From contig NC_052394.1 of the NCBI RefSeq assembly GCF_009389715.1, forward strand, positions 24,117,399 through 24,181,398: a stretch of 64,000 bases of DNA, written 5' to 3'. This document shows, in pieces, positions 12,170-24,100 of the stretch (position 1 is the stretch's first letter; every line of letters starts with the position of its first letter). The notes under the pieces are model-generated. The model was not told the DNA's origin and made no database searches. It saw only the letters and a program-made list of their open reading frames with translations. This DNA comes from Phoenix dactylifera. Taxonomy: Eukaryota; Streptophyta; Magnoliopsida; Arecales; Arecaceae. A program made the position numbers and the translations under genes.

Positions 12170-13260
12170 TGATATAGAGGGAACCTCACCACCTGGGAGC
12201 TCGACTAAAGTGCTTAGCATAGGAGCTTGCATTAAAATGCTTGGTCTGGGAGCTCAGCTTGAAGTGCTCGGCCTAGGAGCTCGGCTTACTCGGTCATTGG
12301 AGACTTGGTCATTAGAGGGTCGACCTTTGGGAGCTTAGCTGTAGGGCTTGACATGGGAGTGCTCCTTATGGGAACTCGGCCTAGAGTGCTTGCCCTGGTT
12401 TTGGTTGGTCTTCTGGTTGGCAGTCATGCATCTTGTATGCACGACATCGTGTCTTGGGTGGCACGGAAGAGCAACCTTTAGAGACTCGCATCATAGTCTT
12501 TGAGTGTGCACGGCCTAAGAGCTCTACATGGCTCTGGTCGATAGTCGCATCCCTTGTGCACGATGCTTGCATCTCGAGTAACACAGAAGGGCAACCTCTA
12601 GAACTCGCATCCTTGTCCTAAGGATGCGCAGCCTAGGAGCTCAACTTGGAAGCTTTGCCTAGGGTGCTCAGCCTCGAGTGCTTGGCTTAGGTGCTTGACC
12701 TAGCATTGATTGTTGGTCGCACATCTTGTGTGCATGGTGTTCATGTCTCAGGTGGCATGAAAGCGCGGCCTCCAGGGACTCGCGTTTTGGTCTCCAAAGC
12801 GGCATGCCCTAGGAGCTTGACTTGGGAACTCAGCCTAGGAGCTCGGCATGGCTCTAGTTGGCAGTCGTGCATTCCACAAGGATGGCGCTTGTATCTCAAG
12901 TGGCACAGAAGGGCGGCCTCAAAAGATTCGCATTCTAGTCTCCAACAATGCACAACCTGGGAGCTCAACCTGAGAGCTCGGCATGGCTCTGGCCGGCGGC
13001 CGCATGTCCTCTGCAGTCTCCAACATAAATATATCGAAGGATATATTGTATCCCCATTATAAAAATAAAGGCGCTTGTGTCTCCGGTGGCATGGAAGGAC
13101 GGCCTCTAGGTACCCATGTCTTGGTCTCCAAAGCTGTAGGTCCAATACGCACAATGCTCACGTCTTGGGTGGCACAGAAGGGCGGCCTTCAGCGACTCAT
13201 GTCTTGGTCTCTAAGGACGCACATCCTCATCTTTAAGGACGCACGTCCTATGTAGAGAGG
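12170..13260. repeat. Degenerate tandem repeats rich in GAGCTCGGC and GGTGGCACAGAAGGGCGGCCT
   Basis: Units of variable length, about 120-220 bp, each carry versions of the core GTGGCACAGAAGGGCGGCC, then ACTCGC-T--TGGTCTCCAA, then CTAGGAGCTCGGC. Copies of the core are visible near 12455, 12580, 12755, 12900, 13085 and 13175. The same GAGCTC-rich words occur left of copy 1 of the direct repeat (9330-9410), linking both parts to one element family. Confidence 0.65.
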
Positions 13261-13417
13261 AGACAACATGTCAGGACAGTTATGGAAGAGGAGTCAAGTG
13301 GAGCCATAAGAGCTTGGGAATTTCTTTATGGGAGTCTCTCACAATAAGAGCTTGCCGCCATCTATCCCCGAGAGCCTCTGGCTGTTTCTTCCCCTCCCCT
13401 TTGGGATCCTTTGACTC

Positions 13418-13427
13418 TATTTATATA
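13418..13427 (-). promoter_or_regulatory. TATA box of the leftward retroelement
   Basis: The minus strand reads CTATATAAATAG here, followed by a purine/pyrimidine-biased leader. It lies about 170 bp inside the proposed LTR edge at 13595, which suits an LTR promoter driving leftward transcription. Confidence 0.45.
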
Positions 13428-13599
13428 GAAAAGGAAATGTGGATCTATTATGATTTGGAGGTAAAAGGATTATCGTAATCTCCTTTATTATATTATCTGA
13501 ATTGAAATTGGCCATAATTTTCTTCTTTGTTCCAACCTCACCAAGAATTCAAATTTATTTGAATTCAGATTTATTCAAATACTTGCCACATATCAATCC

Positions 13600-15640
13600 G
13601 TGACCAGACGATTAAATTTAGGCCACATCGTTTCTCTTTTACGCATCACCTACCTGAGAGACATTGATTGATCTACCAGTATTGGCTATTCGTGATTGAT
13701 AGTTGCTGTCTTCTCATCAAAAAAACAAATTGGCATTTCTGGGCGGCCCCTCGCCTCCCTTTCAATCAAAAACTACTTGGCATTTATGAACTTCAATGAA
13801 CTTTCTAAATTCTTTTGATGATATAAGAACTAGGATTTTCATCGTAAGTGCCAATTCAGTGTCCCACGTTGACACCCATGCATCCCTGTTATTTCACATA
13901 GCTAATTCCGAAAAAGCAGTAAGGTGGCGTTTAGCAGCAGCATAAAAATAAGTATGACAAATGGCAAAGCTATATCAGCAGGTGTTCGTTAGTATTTTTT
14001 AGAATAACCATCCAATTTTCTGAAATAACAAAGCTACCTTTGACTTACTGTAGAATATTTTGTGCAATATTATTAATATTTTAAACATAATATTATTTTA
14101 AAGAGTAACATTATAATTTTTATAGTATTGCAGGATATTATATTATTTAAACAGCATATGCATCATCTAATGATATCTGAATCATATTAACATGGTATAA
14201 AATTATTTTATAAATATAATACTAATATTATTGTATTAATAAAATATTGCTAATACCGGATCATACACACTGATAATAATTATTTTAGCATACCAAGATA
14301 TATTAAGATATGATATAATATAATATTATACTACTATAATTTTTTATGCTGGTATTAAAATGTAATAATTTGTGTTGCTAGTAATACTATATCTAATACA
14401 TTATATTATAATTAAATAGTAACTATTATATTATAGTATTTGTATAGTATAAATGAAAAATATGAAATTAATCTCAAGGGTTCAATCTAAAAGGCGAAAT
14501 GGAAATAAAGAAAGAATATATTCCGAAATAGACATAGAATAACCTATGCCCAAAATGAGCGTAAAATGGTTTGACCAAGCATAGTCTATTTCAAGCTATG
14601 CCAGTTTGAAAATGATATTTGGCTGCATAAAACCCTATTCGACTTCATATGCTCCTATCAAACACCACCTAAAAGAAAATGCAACTGAAAAGAAGCTGAA
14701 ACATATAAAGGCAACCAAAACCTTTTCTAAACCAGTTGCAGTGGGGTATATATGCAGGTTCTTGTACAGGCGGTTTCTTTGCTGTACATCTGTAAAAGCT
14801 CCTTAGTAGAAAAAGTTGCCATGGAAAAGATATGTTCTAATTCGGAGAGAGCCGATCAGAGGCTAGATATTTTGCACACGCAAAACCCAAAGGCTGCAGC
14901 AGCGGAATCGGTACTGATTGAATTATAAGAACTTCAAAGCCCAGGGGCTATAAGAACACCATGCGGCTGTCGCTTAGAAGTACTTCTAAAGTAAAAGTAG
15001 ATCACAGCTAATTTCAAAACTCTCCGCCCGCATTCATAAGATGTTACAAACAAGAAACATTGTCGTTCATCACTTGGATATTTTGGTATCAGGATAGAAA
15101 TGGACTGCAACAAAATAGAATGAAAAAAGAACCACATAAGAAAAGCATTCATGCCGGATATAATAGGTTGCTGCTCAAAATCCGACTTGGCAGATGGATA
15201 TGTCGATCTACTCGATTACGCTGTTCTGAAACTAGGAGGACCCTCCGATGCTACAATTAGACAGAGTTTCAAGAGGTAACAAAAGATATGGAAGAGAGAT
15301 CGGTACTCGGATTTTTTTCATATGTGGAGGGTCCGTGCCTGATATTTTTAGAGGAAAGGATGGGAATCTTAATGATTAGGATTGCGTAATTCATAGGTGA
15401 GCAGTTGAGCTTTTCTATATCCGCCGATCGAGATGGTCAGAATAATTTTTTTTAGATGCTTCATGATCGGGCGCTTTTTTTATGTGCTAGTCAATTACGA
15501 ATTTCTTTTTGAGCATATTGAGATCAGGCCAAGCCGTAAACGATCATGCCGATTGTTTGAAGATTTGATTCGCCATTAATTTTGTTGGACATATATTGCC
15601 ATCTTGTTGTTGAGATGAGTTGTCAGATGAGATTTTAGGC
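13600..15640. other. AT-rich intergenic DNA
   Basis: 14040-14460 is extremely AT-rich with short TATTA/ATATTA words and no gene. 14600-15300 has short open frames on both strands but no recognised family. I see nothing else here. Confidence 0.5.
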
Positions 15641-15644
15641 CTGC

Positions 15645-16390
15645 GGCCTGCACCCACAAGTATCTGGATGGAGGCAGTCGTGTTACTTAAAGCAGCAGCT
15701 CCTCAGCTCCACCTTCTGCAGGCTTGGGCAACCTCTTGCAAATCGCAGAAGTCCAGCATCAGATTGCCCGACTCTTGCAACAGCGTCCACCAGATATTAC
15801 TACTGCGCTCACCAACGAAACCAAGTCCCACATCTGAAAGACCTCCAGGTCCCAAATCAAAAGCAAACCTTCTAAGTTTAATGCATCCTCTCAACAGAGC
15901 AAGAACCCCGTTGTCCAGGGGTTACCCTGTTGTCCTTTCTTCTCTGTAAAATGAAGACAGCACACTAGAGGATGACAGATTAACATACAAATTCAAAGTG
16001 AAGTTAATTTAAAAAATCCAGAAATGCATTGGTGACATCAGAGACATATACAGGCAGGTATTCTTGTTCGGGGAAACCCTGAGCTAAAGTTGACAGCTGC
16101 ACCTGCGAAGTCCTACCCTGTTCATCCTCCATTCCTTGTTCATCATCCCCTCGCTTTGCTCTGAGCCTTCGTAGTTTCTAACGTGTCTCAGCAGCAACTT
16201 CTAATTCTCTGAGTCCAATTAACAATATGAAAAACCCTGTGGATGAGATGACAATAAAAGCTATTACGTATCCTAGTGCTGAGAAAATTATATTGCAGGT
16301 CTAGCTTCTTGAGTGATGCAGCAACTGGAAATATTATTTGCATTTCATTCGTCCCCATATAAATGAGATCCAAGCAGCATTTTATTCATT
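15645..16390 (-). pseudogene. COI1-like F-box/LRR jasmonate receptor pseudogene
   Basis: COI1 is the F-box/leucine-rich-repeat receptor of jasmonoyl-isoleucine. Read on the minus strand, successive fragments match its LRR region in the right order: IYMGTNEMQIIF plus SLKKLDLQY (about 16370-16290), IGLRELEVAAE (about 16215), KRGDDEQGMEDEQG and VYVSDVTNA (16165-16030), REER (15945), PLDNGV then LRRFAFDLGPGGLSDVGLGF (15925-15830), LLRFARGCPSLQKVELRSCC (15765-15690) and RYLWVQ (15655). In-frame stops lie at 16180-16178, 15924-15922 and 15685-15683, and at least one frameshift near 15775. The N-terminal F-box half is absent. A splice-acceptor-like TTTTACAG precedes REER, suggesting a genomic rather than processed origin, but most exon joints are not evident. 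Confidence 0.85.
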
Positions 16391-16399
16391 GGTGATAGG

Positions 16400-17720
16400 T
16401 CCTTTGTGCTTCTTGAATCTTGACAGTGTTTTGCATCAACGATCTGTAAACACGCCATATAAGTGTCGCAACATGTTAAAAAGATACCATGCATTCAAGC
16501 ATCCTTGTGTTTCGAAGGACGCTAGCTAGCCATGACTTTTCATGAAACAAATAATTGTAAATTTTTTTTAAAAAAATAAAAAAATAAAAAGGAGTTCTTT
16601 TAAAGAAGAATGCAATACTTGTTTATGTTAAAGCTTAACTTTCATATTTTATAACCTACTAACTTTCATGAAACCAATTTGTGCAAAATTCTCAGATAAA
16701 CATTTTTCAGAAAGCAAATTTTTCTCGGATGTTCTCTACTACTGGACAACCAGATGCCTATGTAAAGTGTTTAAAGCTTTACCTTCCTCTATAATAGGTT
16801 ATGGTGGTTATTTATTTGATGAATATGCTGCACTCAACCCTGATCAAATTGCCATGCAAGACATAGTTAACCTACAATCTTCTTTCGATCCAGGAGTCTG
16901 CTTGGTAAGCCAGCATTTGTTAATATGCAGCACTAAGAGTATATAAACTGTAAGAAATTCTTTTTTTAATATTTCCTTTCATTTTGAAAGCATTCATGCA
17001 TGAGCATGAGATCTGCTAGAGAAGAATGGCTTCGAATGCTTGACATTGCAGCTGTGAAGCATAATCGATCCAATGCAACACGAGGGGTCCGAGTATGGGA
17101 CTCAAAAAGTTTTTCCATTATAAGCAGGAGAATGTGAATTATGATAGATAGTAGTAGACACAGAAAAGCTTTCTTAGATGAGAATATTTATTTATGTTAA
17201 ATAAATTAAGTTGTTTTTGCATGAATATTTTTTAAATATCAAATTTTCATGAATATTCTTCCAAATTGATATTTGCACGTATATCCTGGTAAAACACTTG
17301 TTTTGCTATTTTATCTTTTTTTATTCTTATTTTTGCATATATACTCGCGCCATCTAACACCGTTAAAAAATTAACAGTTTTAAATTAAAATGACTAAAAT
17401 ATTCTCAATGGATAGATGTAAAAAAAAAAAATATTTATAAGCCGATTGCAATGGAAGACAAAAAAGTAATTTTATTTTTTTATTTTTAATTAAAATAAAT
17501 ATAGTTTTTATTACCAGTGTTAAAAAAATTGTAATATTAAGAATATTTATGCAAAACCAATCGTTTATGAAAATATTAAGGTAAATATAAATTTAAAAAA
17601 ATATTCACATAAATTTGATTTTGGAGAAGGTATTTACGCCAAAAACTCAATAAACTAATCCAACTGTTGAGGTTTTTATTGCAATTGCCTGAATTTTTTT
17701 TTTTTATAATAACGGCGGCT
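16400..17720. other. AT-rich intergenic DNA, no gene called
   Basis: An open frame at 16668-16946 contains a plausible-looking stretch (GGYLFDEYAALNPDQIAMQD) but matches no family I know and lacks splice context. 17180-17700 is AT-rich with A/T homopolymers. Confidence 0.4.
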
Positions 17721-18147
17721 CGGGCTAATAAAATTTAAAAATAACAAAGCAGAAAAAAATTCTTGCACCATATCGCCTTTTGTTCCATTGATGCGCGGAT
17801 CTGAAGCGCACCGCGGGCACACACGAGTGGCTCGATGAGCTCGTGGGACTGTAGGAGATCGGACGGACGGACGGACGGATAGGGCATAGGCGACAAAATC
17901 CAGTTCCTTTCCGTGAGGAGCGGGACGGACCTTGTAATAACACCGTCCTCCAACCGTCTGATGCCGCCGTTGTTTGTGGTACCCAAATCAAACGGCCCCA
18001 ACATCGAGTCTCCTCCTAGCCTCCCTTCCAACCTCTCCCTGTTATCATCCGCTGCGACCCGCTCCTCCGTTCCCCTCCCTTTTTCTCGTTCATGGTACTA
18101 GGGTTTCCAACGAACGCCAAAAACCTAAACTTACCCTCGACCAAATC
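17721..18147 (+). promoter_or_regulatory. Promoter/5'UTR region of the FtsH-like gene
   Basis: Composition shifts from AT-rich to balanced. A short GGAC tetranucleotide run lies at about 17862-17880. The last 100 bases are pyrimidine-rich like a plant 5'UTR. No convincing TATA box was found. An in-frame ATG at 17973 exists, but homologues start at the later ATG. Confidence 0.35.
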
Positions 18148-21100
18148 ATGTCTGCATCCATCGAATTCCTTCAATCCATGACTCCTCGTAACTTCCACTC
18201 CAATCCGCGCTCTTTTTCCAAGGAATCCACCAAGAGATCGATCCTCTTTCCTTATCGATCGAGAGAATACTCCATAGAACCAGCTCGGTTCTCGAAGAAC
18301 CCACCTACTTCCTTCTCATCCATCCCCACGAGGAATAAAGGCAGGATCTTGGTCGAGGGATTCGATGCCTGGGGAGTTCTCCTGAGGAGTCGGAGATGGG
18401 GTGAGGCCAGAAGAATCCGAGCCAACAGCTCCTGCGAGCAGGACAGCGACTCCAAGGCCGGTGCCTCCCCTGAGAAGAAGAACACCGAGAGCAGCCCACC
18501 CACAAATAACAAAGGCATCAGCAAGCCCTCCAGTCCTCCTCCTCCTCCTCCTCCTCCTCCTCCTTCTTCTTCGTCGTCGTCGTCGTCACCGCGCCGGGAG
18601 AAGAAGCGGAAGGGCGGGTGGTGGAAGGGAGGGGGATGGCAGTGGCAGCCTATAATCCAGGCCCAGGAGATCGGGGTCCTCCTGCTGCAGCTGGGGATCG
18701 TGATGTTCGCCATGCGACTGCTCCGACCGGGGGTTCCGCTGCCGGGGTCGGAGCCGAGGACCCCGACATCCTACATCAGTGTGCCGTTCAGCGACTTCTT
18801 GAGCAAGATCAACAATGACCAGGTGCAGAAGGTGGAGGTTGATGGGGTTCATATCATGTTTAGGCTGAGGTCGGACGCGGAAAGTGTGGAGGCGGAGACA
18901 GGTAGGGGGAGTAGGTCGCAGGAGGCCGAGGCTTTGATCAGGGGTGTGCCCCCCACAAAGAGAATCGTGTACACGACTACGCGTCCGGGTGATATAAAGA
19001 CTCCCTATGAGAAGATGCTGGAGAACCAGGTAGAGTTTGGCTCGCCGGACAAGCGTTCTGGCGGTTTCTGGAATTCTGCTCTGGTGAGCCCCATGTCCTC
19101 TACATTCCCTGTATGACACATGTATATCAATTGTATGGTTGAGTACATAAATTCAAATTTCAAAGATGGTCTCAAAATGAGTCCACGAATGACTGTCTTT
19201 TTGCTAAAGCAATAAATTAAATTTATGCTTAGGAGAAAAAAAATGCTTGTCCATACTCTGTCTGAGAGTGGCTTTTCCACTTAAACTTACCAATTAGCTG
19301 TGGCATGTTCATATCCTATTCAGGATATGCAGCTTAGGTATTAAAGTTTCCAATTTGATGAAATCTTTTACTAAACCTTTTTAGATGTCCTCCATAGTCA
19401 ATGCAGTTCTACCCTATGCTACTCGTTAAACAATATAACAATCTACTCCTAAAAGATGCAATCTCTTTATCTTTCTACAGATTTGGTCTGCTCCAAGAAA
19501 GATTATGTAATGGATTCCAAATTAAAATAGAGCACAATCATAAAAGTGCTTCCAATCTAATGTTGTTTCTTATTTAATATGTCAGAAATACAGAATTCCA
19601 GTCTTGCCAAGCAGAACTTTCTCGGCATAGTCCACATAAAACATTAATTGGACAGAATGTGCAATGTTTAACTCTTGGTTGATGGACCAAAAGTGATACT
19701 GGAGTCATAAGAGGACCTCAATGAAAGTACTGAAATAACAATCATCACATGGACACTTTATCACACTGGAGGGTATCATCAATATTGTGAAGTGTGAACA
19801 TGCTTTGAAATCTGAAAAATGGGATTAATCACAAATTGCTGGTGTGATGCTTTTGATAAGTATTCTGGCAGATGCTTAACTCACTAACATGGTTACGTCT
19901 ACTGGAAGTCATGTTTCATCCAGAACTATAACTCTCATTTATCCTTTTGCAGATAGCTCTTTTCTATATAGCTTTGCTTGCAGCAGTTCTGCAGCGCTTC
20001 CCGATAAGTTTTTCCCAGGTCTGGACGAACTTACTACCTCGTGCATTTTTTATTCCTTGATATCAATTCTGCAAATGCAGTGACTCTCTCTGATTCTATG
20101 TTTGGCTTTTCCAGCATACGGCGGGACAGTTGAGGAACCGTAAATCTGCAGGTTCTGGTGGAGCGAAAGCATCTGAACATGCTGATATAGTCACTTTTGC
20201 GGATGTAGCTGGTGTAGATGAGGCAAAAGAAGAGCTGGAAGAAATTGTGGTGCGCTAAAATCATTCTCGTTTCTTCACTTTCAGTTCTTAATGATTAGAT
20301 CAAGAAGGAGAATAGATGCAACTAAGGTATTCATTTCTAATGCCCAGGAATTCCTTAGAAATCCAGACAGATATATACGTCTTGGTGCTCGTCCTCCTCG
20401 AGGGGTTTTGTTGGTGAGATTGACATCCAGGGACAGAACGTTACTTTTTGCTGCAAAAATTTGATTATTGGAAAGTGTTCTTAGATGATAATTAATTTTA
20501 CAGGTGGGTCTTCCTGGAACAGGTAAGACACTTTTAGCAAAAGCTGTAGCTGGGGAAGCAGAAGTTCCCTTTATAAGTTGTTCTGCAAGTGAATTTGTCG
20601 AATTGTATGTGGGTATGGGAGCCTCCCGTGTTCGGGATCTATTTGCAAGGGCAAAGAAGGAGGCACCATCCATCATTTTTATTGACGAGGTGGAAACCTA
20701 AGCACTGATGCATCACTACTTGGCACCAAGCCGCCAGCACTAAATGTTATGATGCAATGTTAATTTTTGTCCTCTCTTTCTTTCTCATGCAGATAGATGC
20801 TGTGGCCAAAAGCCGTGATGGCCGATTTCGCATTGTCAGCAATGATGAGCGTGAGCAGACGCTCAATCAGTTGCTTACGGTAAGATGACATAAAAAATCT
20901 ACTTTCTGGTTGCAAATCCCTTGGCAAAATGCTGTATATCTAATAGATCAAAAACAATGTCTCTACATTCGTTCATCAGGAGATGGATGGATTTGATAGC
21001 AACTCTGCTGTCATTGTCCTTGGAGCAACAAATCGTGCAGATGTCCTGGACCCTGCACTTCGCCGTCCTGGAAGATTTGATCGTGTAGTAATGGTTGGTA

Positions 21101-24100
21101 TATAGCTTTCACAATATCACATGGTGGACATGTCTAATATGCAATTTTTCAACGATGACATGAGAGTATCTTCTCTTTTGGCATCATAGGTGGAAACTCC
21201 CGATAGGTTTGGAAGAGAATCCATTTTAAAGGTTCATGTAAACAAGAAGGAACTTCCTTTAGGAGATGATGTAGATCTTAGTGAAATTGCATCGATGACA
21301 ACTGGTTTTACTGGGTAAGGGATCCTACTGCTTCTCTCCTTTCCCTCATCTCTCTATAAAATGAAGGTTGACTGATTCACTTTGTTGATCCTTGTGCAGA
21401 GCAGATCTAGCAAATTTGGTAAATGAAGCTGCTTTATTAGCTGGTAGAACAAGTAAAGTTGTTGTGGAAAAGATTGATTTTATCCTGGCAGTTGAACGTT
21501 CAATAGCTGTATGTATGTCTGTATTTAAGTTATTTAAAGTTATATCTAATTTCGTAGCCCTTGTTCCTCACCTCCATGTATAATTTCCTGCTATCGCAAT
21601 ATATGATGCACAGATATATAGATTCACCAACACCACTAATTATGGCTGATCAGAAGGCTTCCACCTGCACTATGAGAACTAGAAAGCTATATTGCTTGAT
21701 CTTTTATACTTTCTTGGTTAATTTTACACTACGATCCATCTGGAGCACTTTGTCGTTCAGTCACACAAGGTGCATATGCAACTTATTCTGTCTTGTAGAT
21801 ATCCATTTGCATTCTTCCCTAGGCTTGCAGCCCGCATCTTTTAATTTCCATAACATTTTAGACCATACATCATGAGTGGTATAGCACACCTTTTAATAAG
21901 AACCACTGCCCTTTCAAACATTGTAGTATCCGATGCTGATCTATCTTTAAGATAAAAAATAAGCCTGTTTATTTGACTACCATTTTAATTTGGGGTCTCT
22001 GTTCTATATGAAGTCACCTGTCTCAAACTTTGTTGTATTCTACTGATTCGACTTCTGTTCTTCCAACTTTACCTCCATGACTCAAAAATCACATACTGTA
22101 AGGCCATCCGATTATATCAGCAGCTATCGTCAACAATTATCTTGAGCATGTTAGAGGAGGTAACACTGTGCTGATGCGCATTGGGTAGTGTCAGACCTGT
22201 GGGCCATCGACTGTTTTGTACTGCAACCTGCTATTTCCTAGTGCATGTTGAATGGCCATCTTGCTTTCAGGAAGAAGATCTTTGGCATGAGCCCGCACGA
22301 CTAGATGCTGCACCCTTTTTGCAATTACTTCTTCCTACCAGTCTTTAGTGTTCTATATGTAACTTCTGAGTACACCTTTGTTTATGCTCTCCAAGTCATC
22401 TCTTTTGCTACTTCATCGTATGCCTTCTCCAAGTCAATGAATCCATTTGAATTTTTTCTCATCAAGTTTTTAGATAACCTTGATGATTAACCTTCTTTTA
22501 CAATTCAAGACTTGGATGTAACATGGATTGTGGTCGCTAACTATAATTATTGTGCCATCTCATAGACTCTACAATGTTGTTTGTCCTTTATACAATGCAA
22601 AGCCCTTGGAGGGAGTGTAAGCTGATTGTTTGCTGGTAAATAGGGGTGTCATACAAACTGAGCAGCTCAAGCTTGGCTCAGGCTCAGCTTGAGAAAAGCT
22701 TGAATCAAGCTTCCTTTGATGCTAAACAAACAAAGCTTGAACCAGAAAGATAGACTCGGAATTGATTTCAAGCCAAGCTAAAAAACGATCTAGCGCTATA
22801 AAGCTCGGCTTTATAATGCTTGAATATATTTAAATTATATGTAATAATATTTCAATAGACCATTGTGTTGAAGTTTTACTTGGTGTCTTTTTTTTAAAAA
22901 AATTCTTGGATCAACTAAATTTAATTTAGACCTGAATTAAACTTTGAGCCAAAACTTGAAATGAAGACTCGAGCTTCCATTTAAGCTTGATTTCAACTTG
23001 ATTGTAACCTCGAGTTTGGCTTTATTTGAAATTAAGCTCAAATTGAGATCGAAATAATGGTAACCAAATCAAGCTTGATCTTGGAATTCAAGCTTGATCA
23101 AACAAAAGCTCGATCAAACTTGGCTTGATTACATCCCTACTGGTAAATATATCTTCTCCATCATTGAATACATTTTTCTTCATGAGAGATAGATATGCGA
23201 TAAATTGTGTCCATATTGAGGACGTAGTGTCTTGATCAATTCCCAGAAATCCGCCAAACTGCCTCCTTTAAGCAGCCTAAACTATTTCCACTTCTATAAT
23301 TTTGTATCATCCTGGTCCAACTAGGTTCACAACATGATGTCAGTGGAGAAAAGTATTTGGCTATCCATGTGACTACATGAGGAATTTATGTTCTCCAGGA
23401 TCCTGTTTTTCTGAAGTCCACTTCTCTGTTTCCTTTGCATCTTTTCATCGCAGTTCTTCTCCTGTGCACATTAGATCAGCTTCTTTTCCCTTTCTTTATA
23501 ATCCCACAAAGGTGGGACTCTCAGACCTTTTCCCCTCTTAAGTAATACATGGTTGACCTACCTTACAAGGAATATTTGGAGCTTGGTTGCTATCACTATA
23601 AATTCAAGAATTGTTGTCTTCCATAATGATGATGCTTTAAAACTAGATGAGGAATTTCTGATATTGTCATGACAACTTCATCATATTTATTACATCTTTT
23701 ATTTCTATTACCTTGTTGCAACTTTATAACACTTTTAAAACTCCAAAAAGATACTGAATATTAACCCTCCCAATTTATATGCAATTTTAGCATACATTGC
23801 CTACCTCATTGAATCGATATGCAATTTTAACATAAATTTTCTATATCAGCTTATAATATAGTATGTCTTCATGATACATTATCAACTGACATGGCTCAAC
23901 GCATTCTGCTATGGGCTGAAAGGAATATATTCTATTGCACTAAAAACTGTGTGACACGCTGTGATAGTCACAAGTACTTGAGTCCTTCGATCTTCATGCT
24001 AGTGGGGATCTTAAGAGTTTAGCAGGCATTAACATCGAGCTACTGTTGATGGTCAACTAGTAGAAAGCTGGGCTATGTGATCCAGTTGGACAATGATTCA

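Larger units (their letters stand above)
9412..13595 (-). mobile_element. Truncated LTR-retrotransposon block, leftward
   Basis: Read on the minus strand the order is: a long LTR-like segment (13595 to about 10406) with a TATA box, a gag-like stub (10177 to 9673), then a second copy of the last 282 bp of the LTR (9693-9412). The right edge starts TGATATGTGG and both left copies end GGTCCCCACCA, which fits TG...CA LTR ends. No pol domains (protease, RT, RNase H, integrase) are present. No matching target-site duplication flanks the block, so it was rearranged after insertion or is part of a larger nest. Superfamily is probably Ty3/gypsy-like from the coiled-coil gag stub, but this is an inference. 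Confidence 0.6.

Noticed and set aside
10979-12232. 417-codon leftward open frame, with other long frames overlapping on both strands
   Set aside because: It lies in a GC-rich degenerate minisatellite where several frames are open at once. The translations are Gln/Arg/Ala-rich low complexity with no domain. It is a composition artefact.
16668-16946. 92-codon frame with GYGGYLFDEYAALNPDQIAM
   Set aside because: Looks plausible, but there is no family match, splice context or promoter. It lies in AT-rich flank and was not reported as a gene.
17974-18147. In-frame upstream extension of the FtsH-like protein
   Set aside because: Known FTSH7/9 proteins start at the ATG equivalent to 18148 (M-S-x-x-x-E-F-L-Q). 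The upstream part reads like leader sequence.
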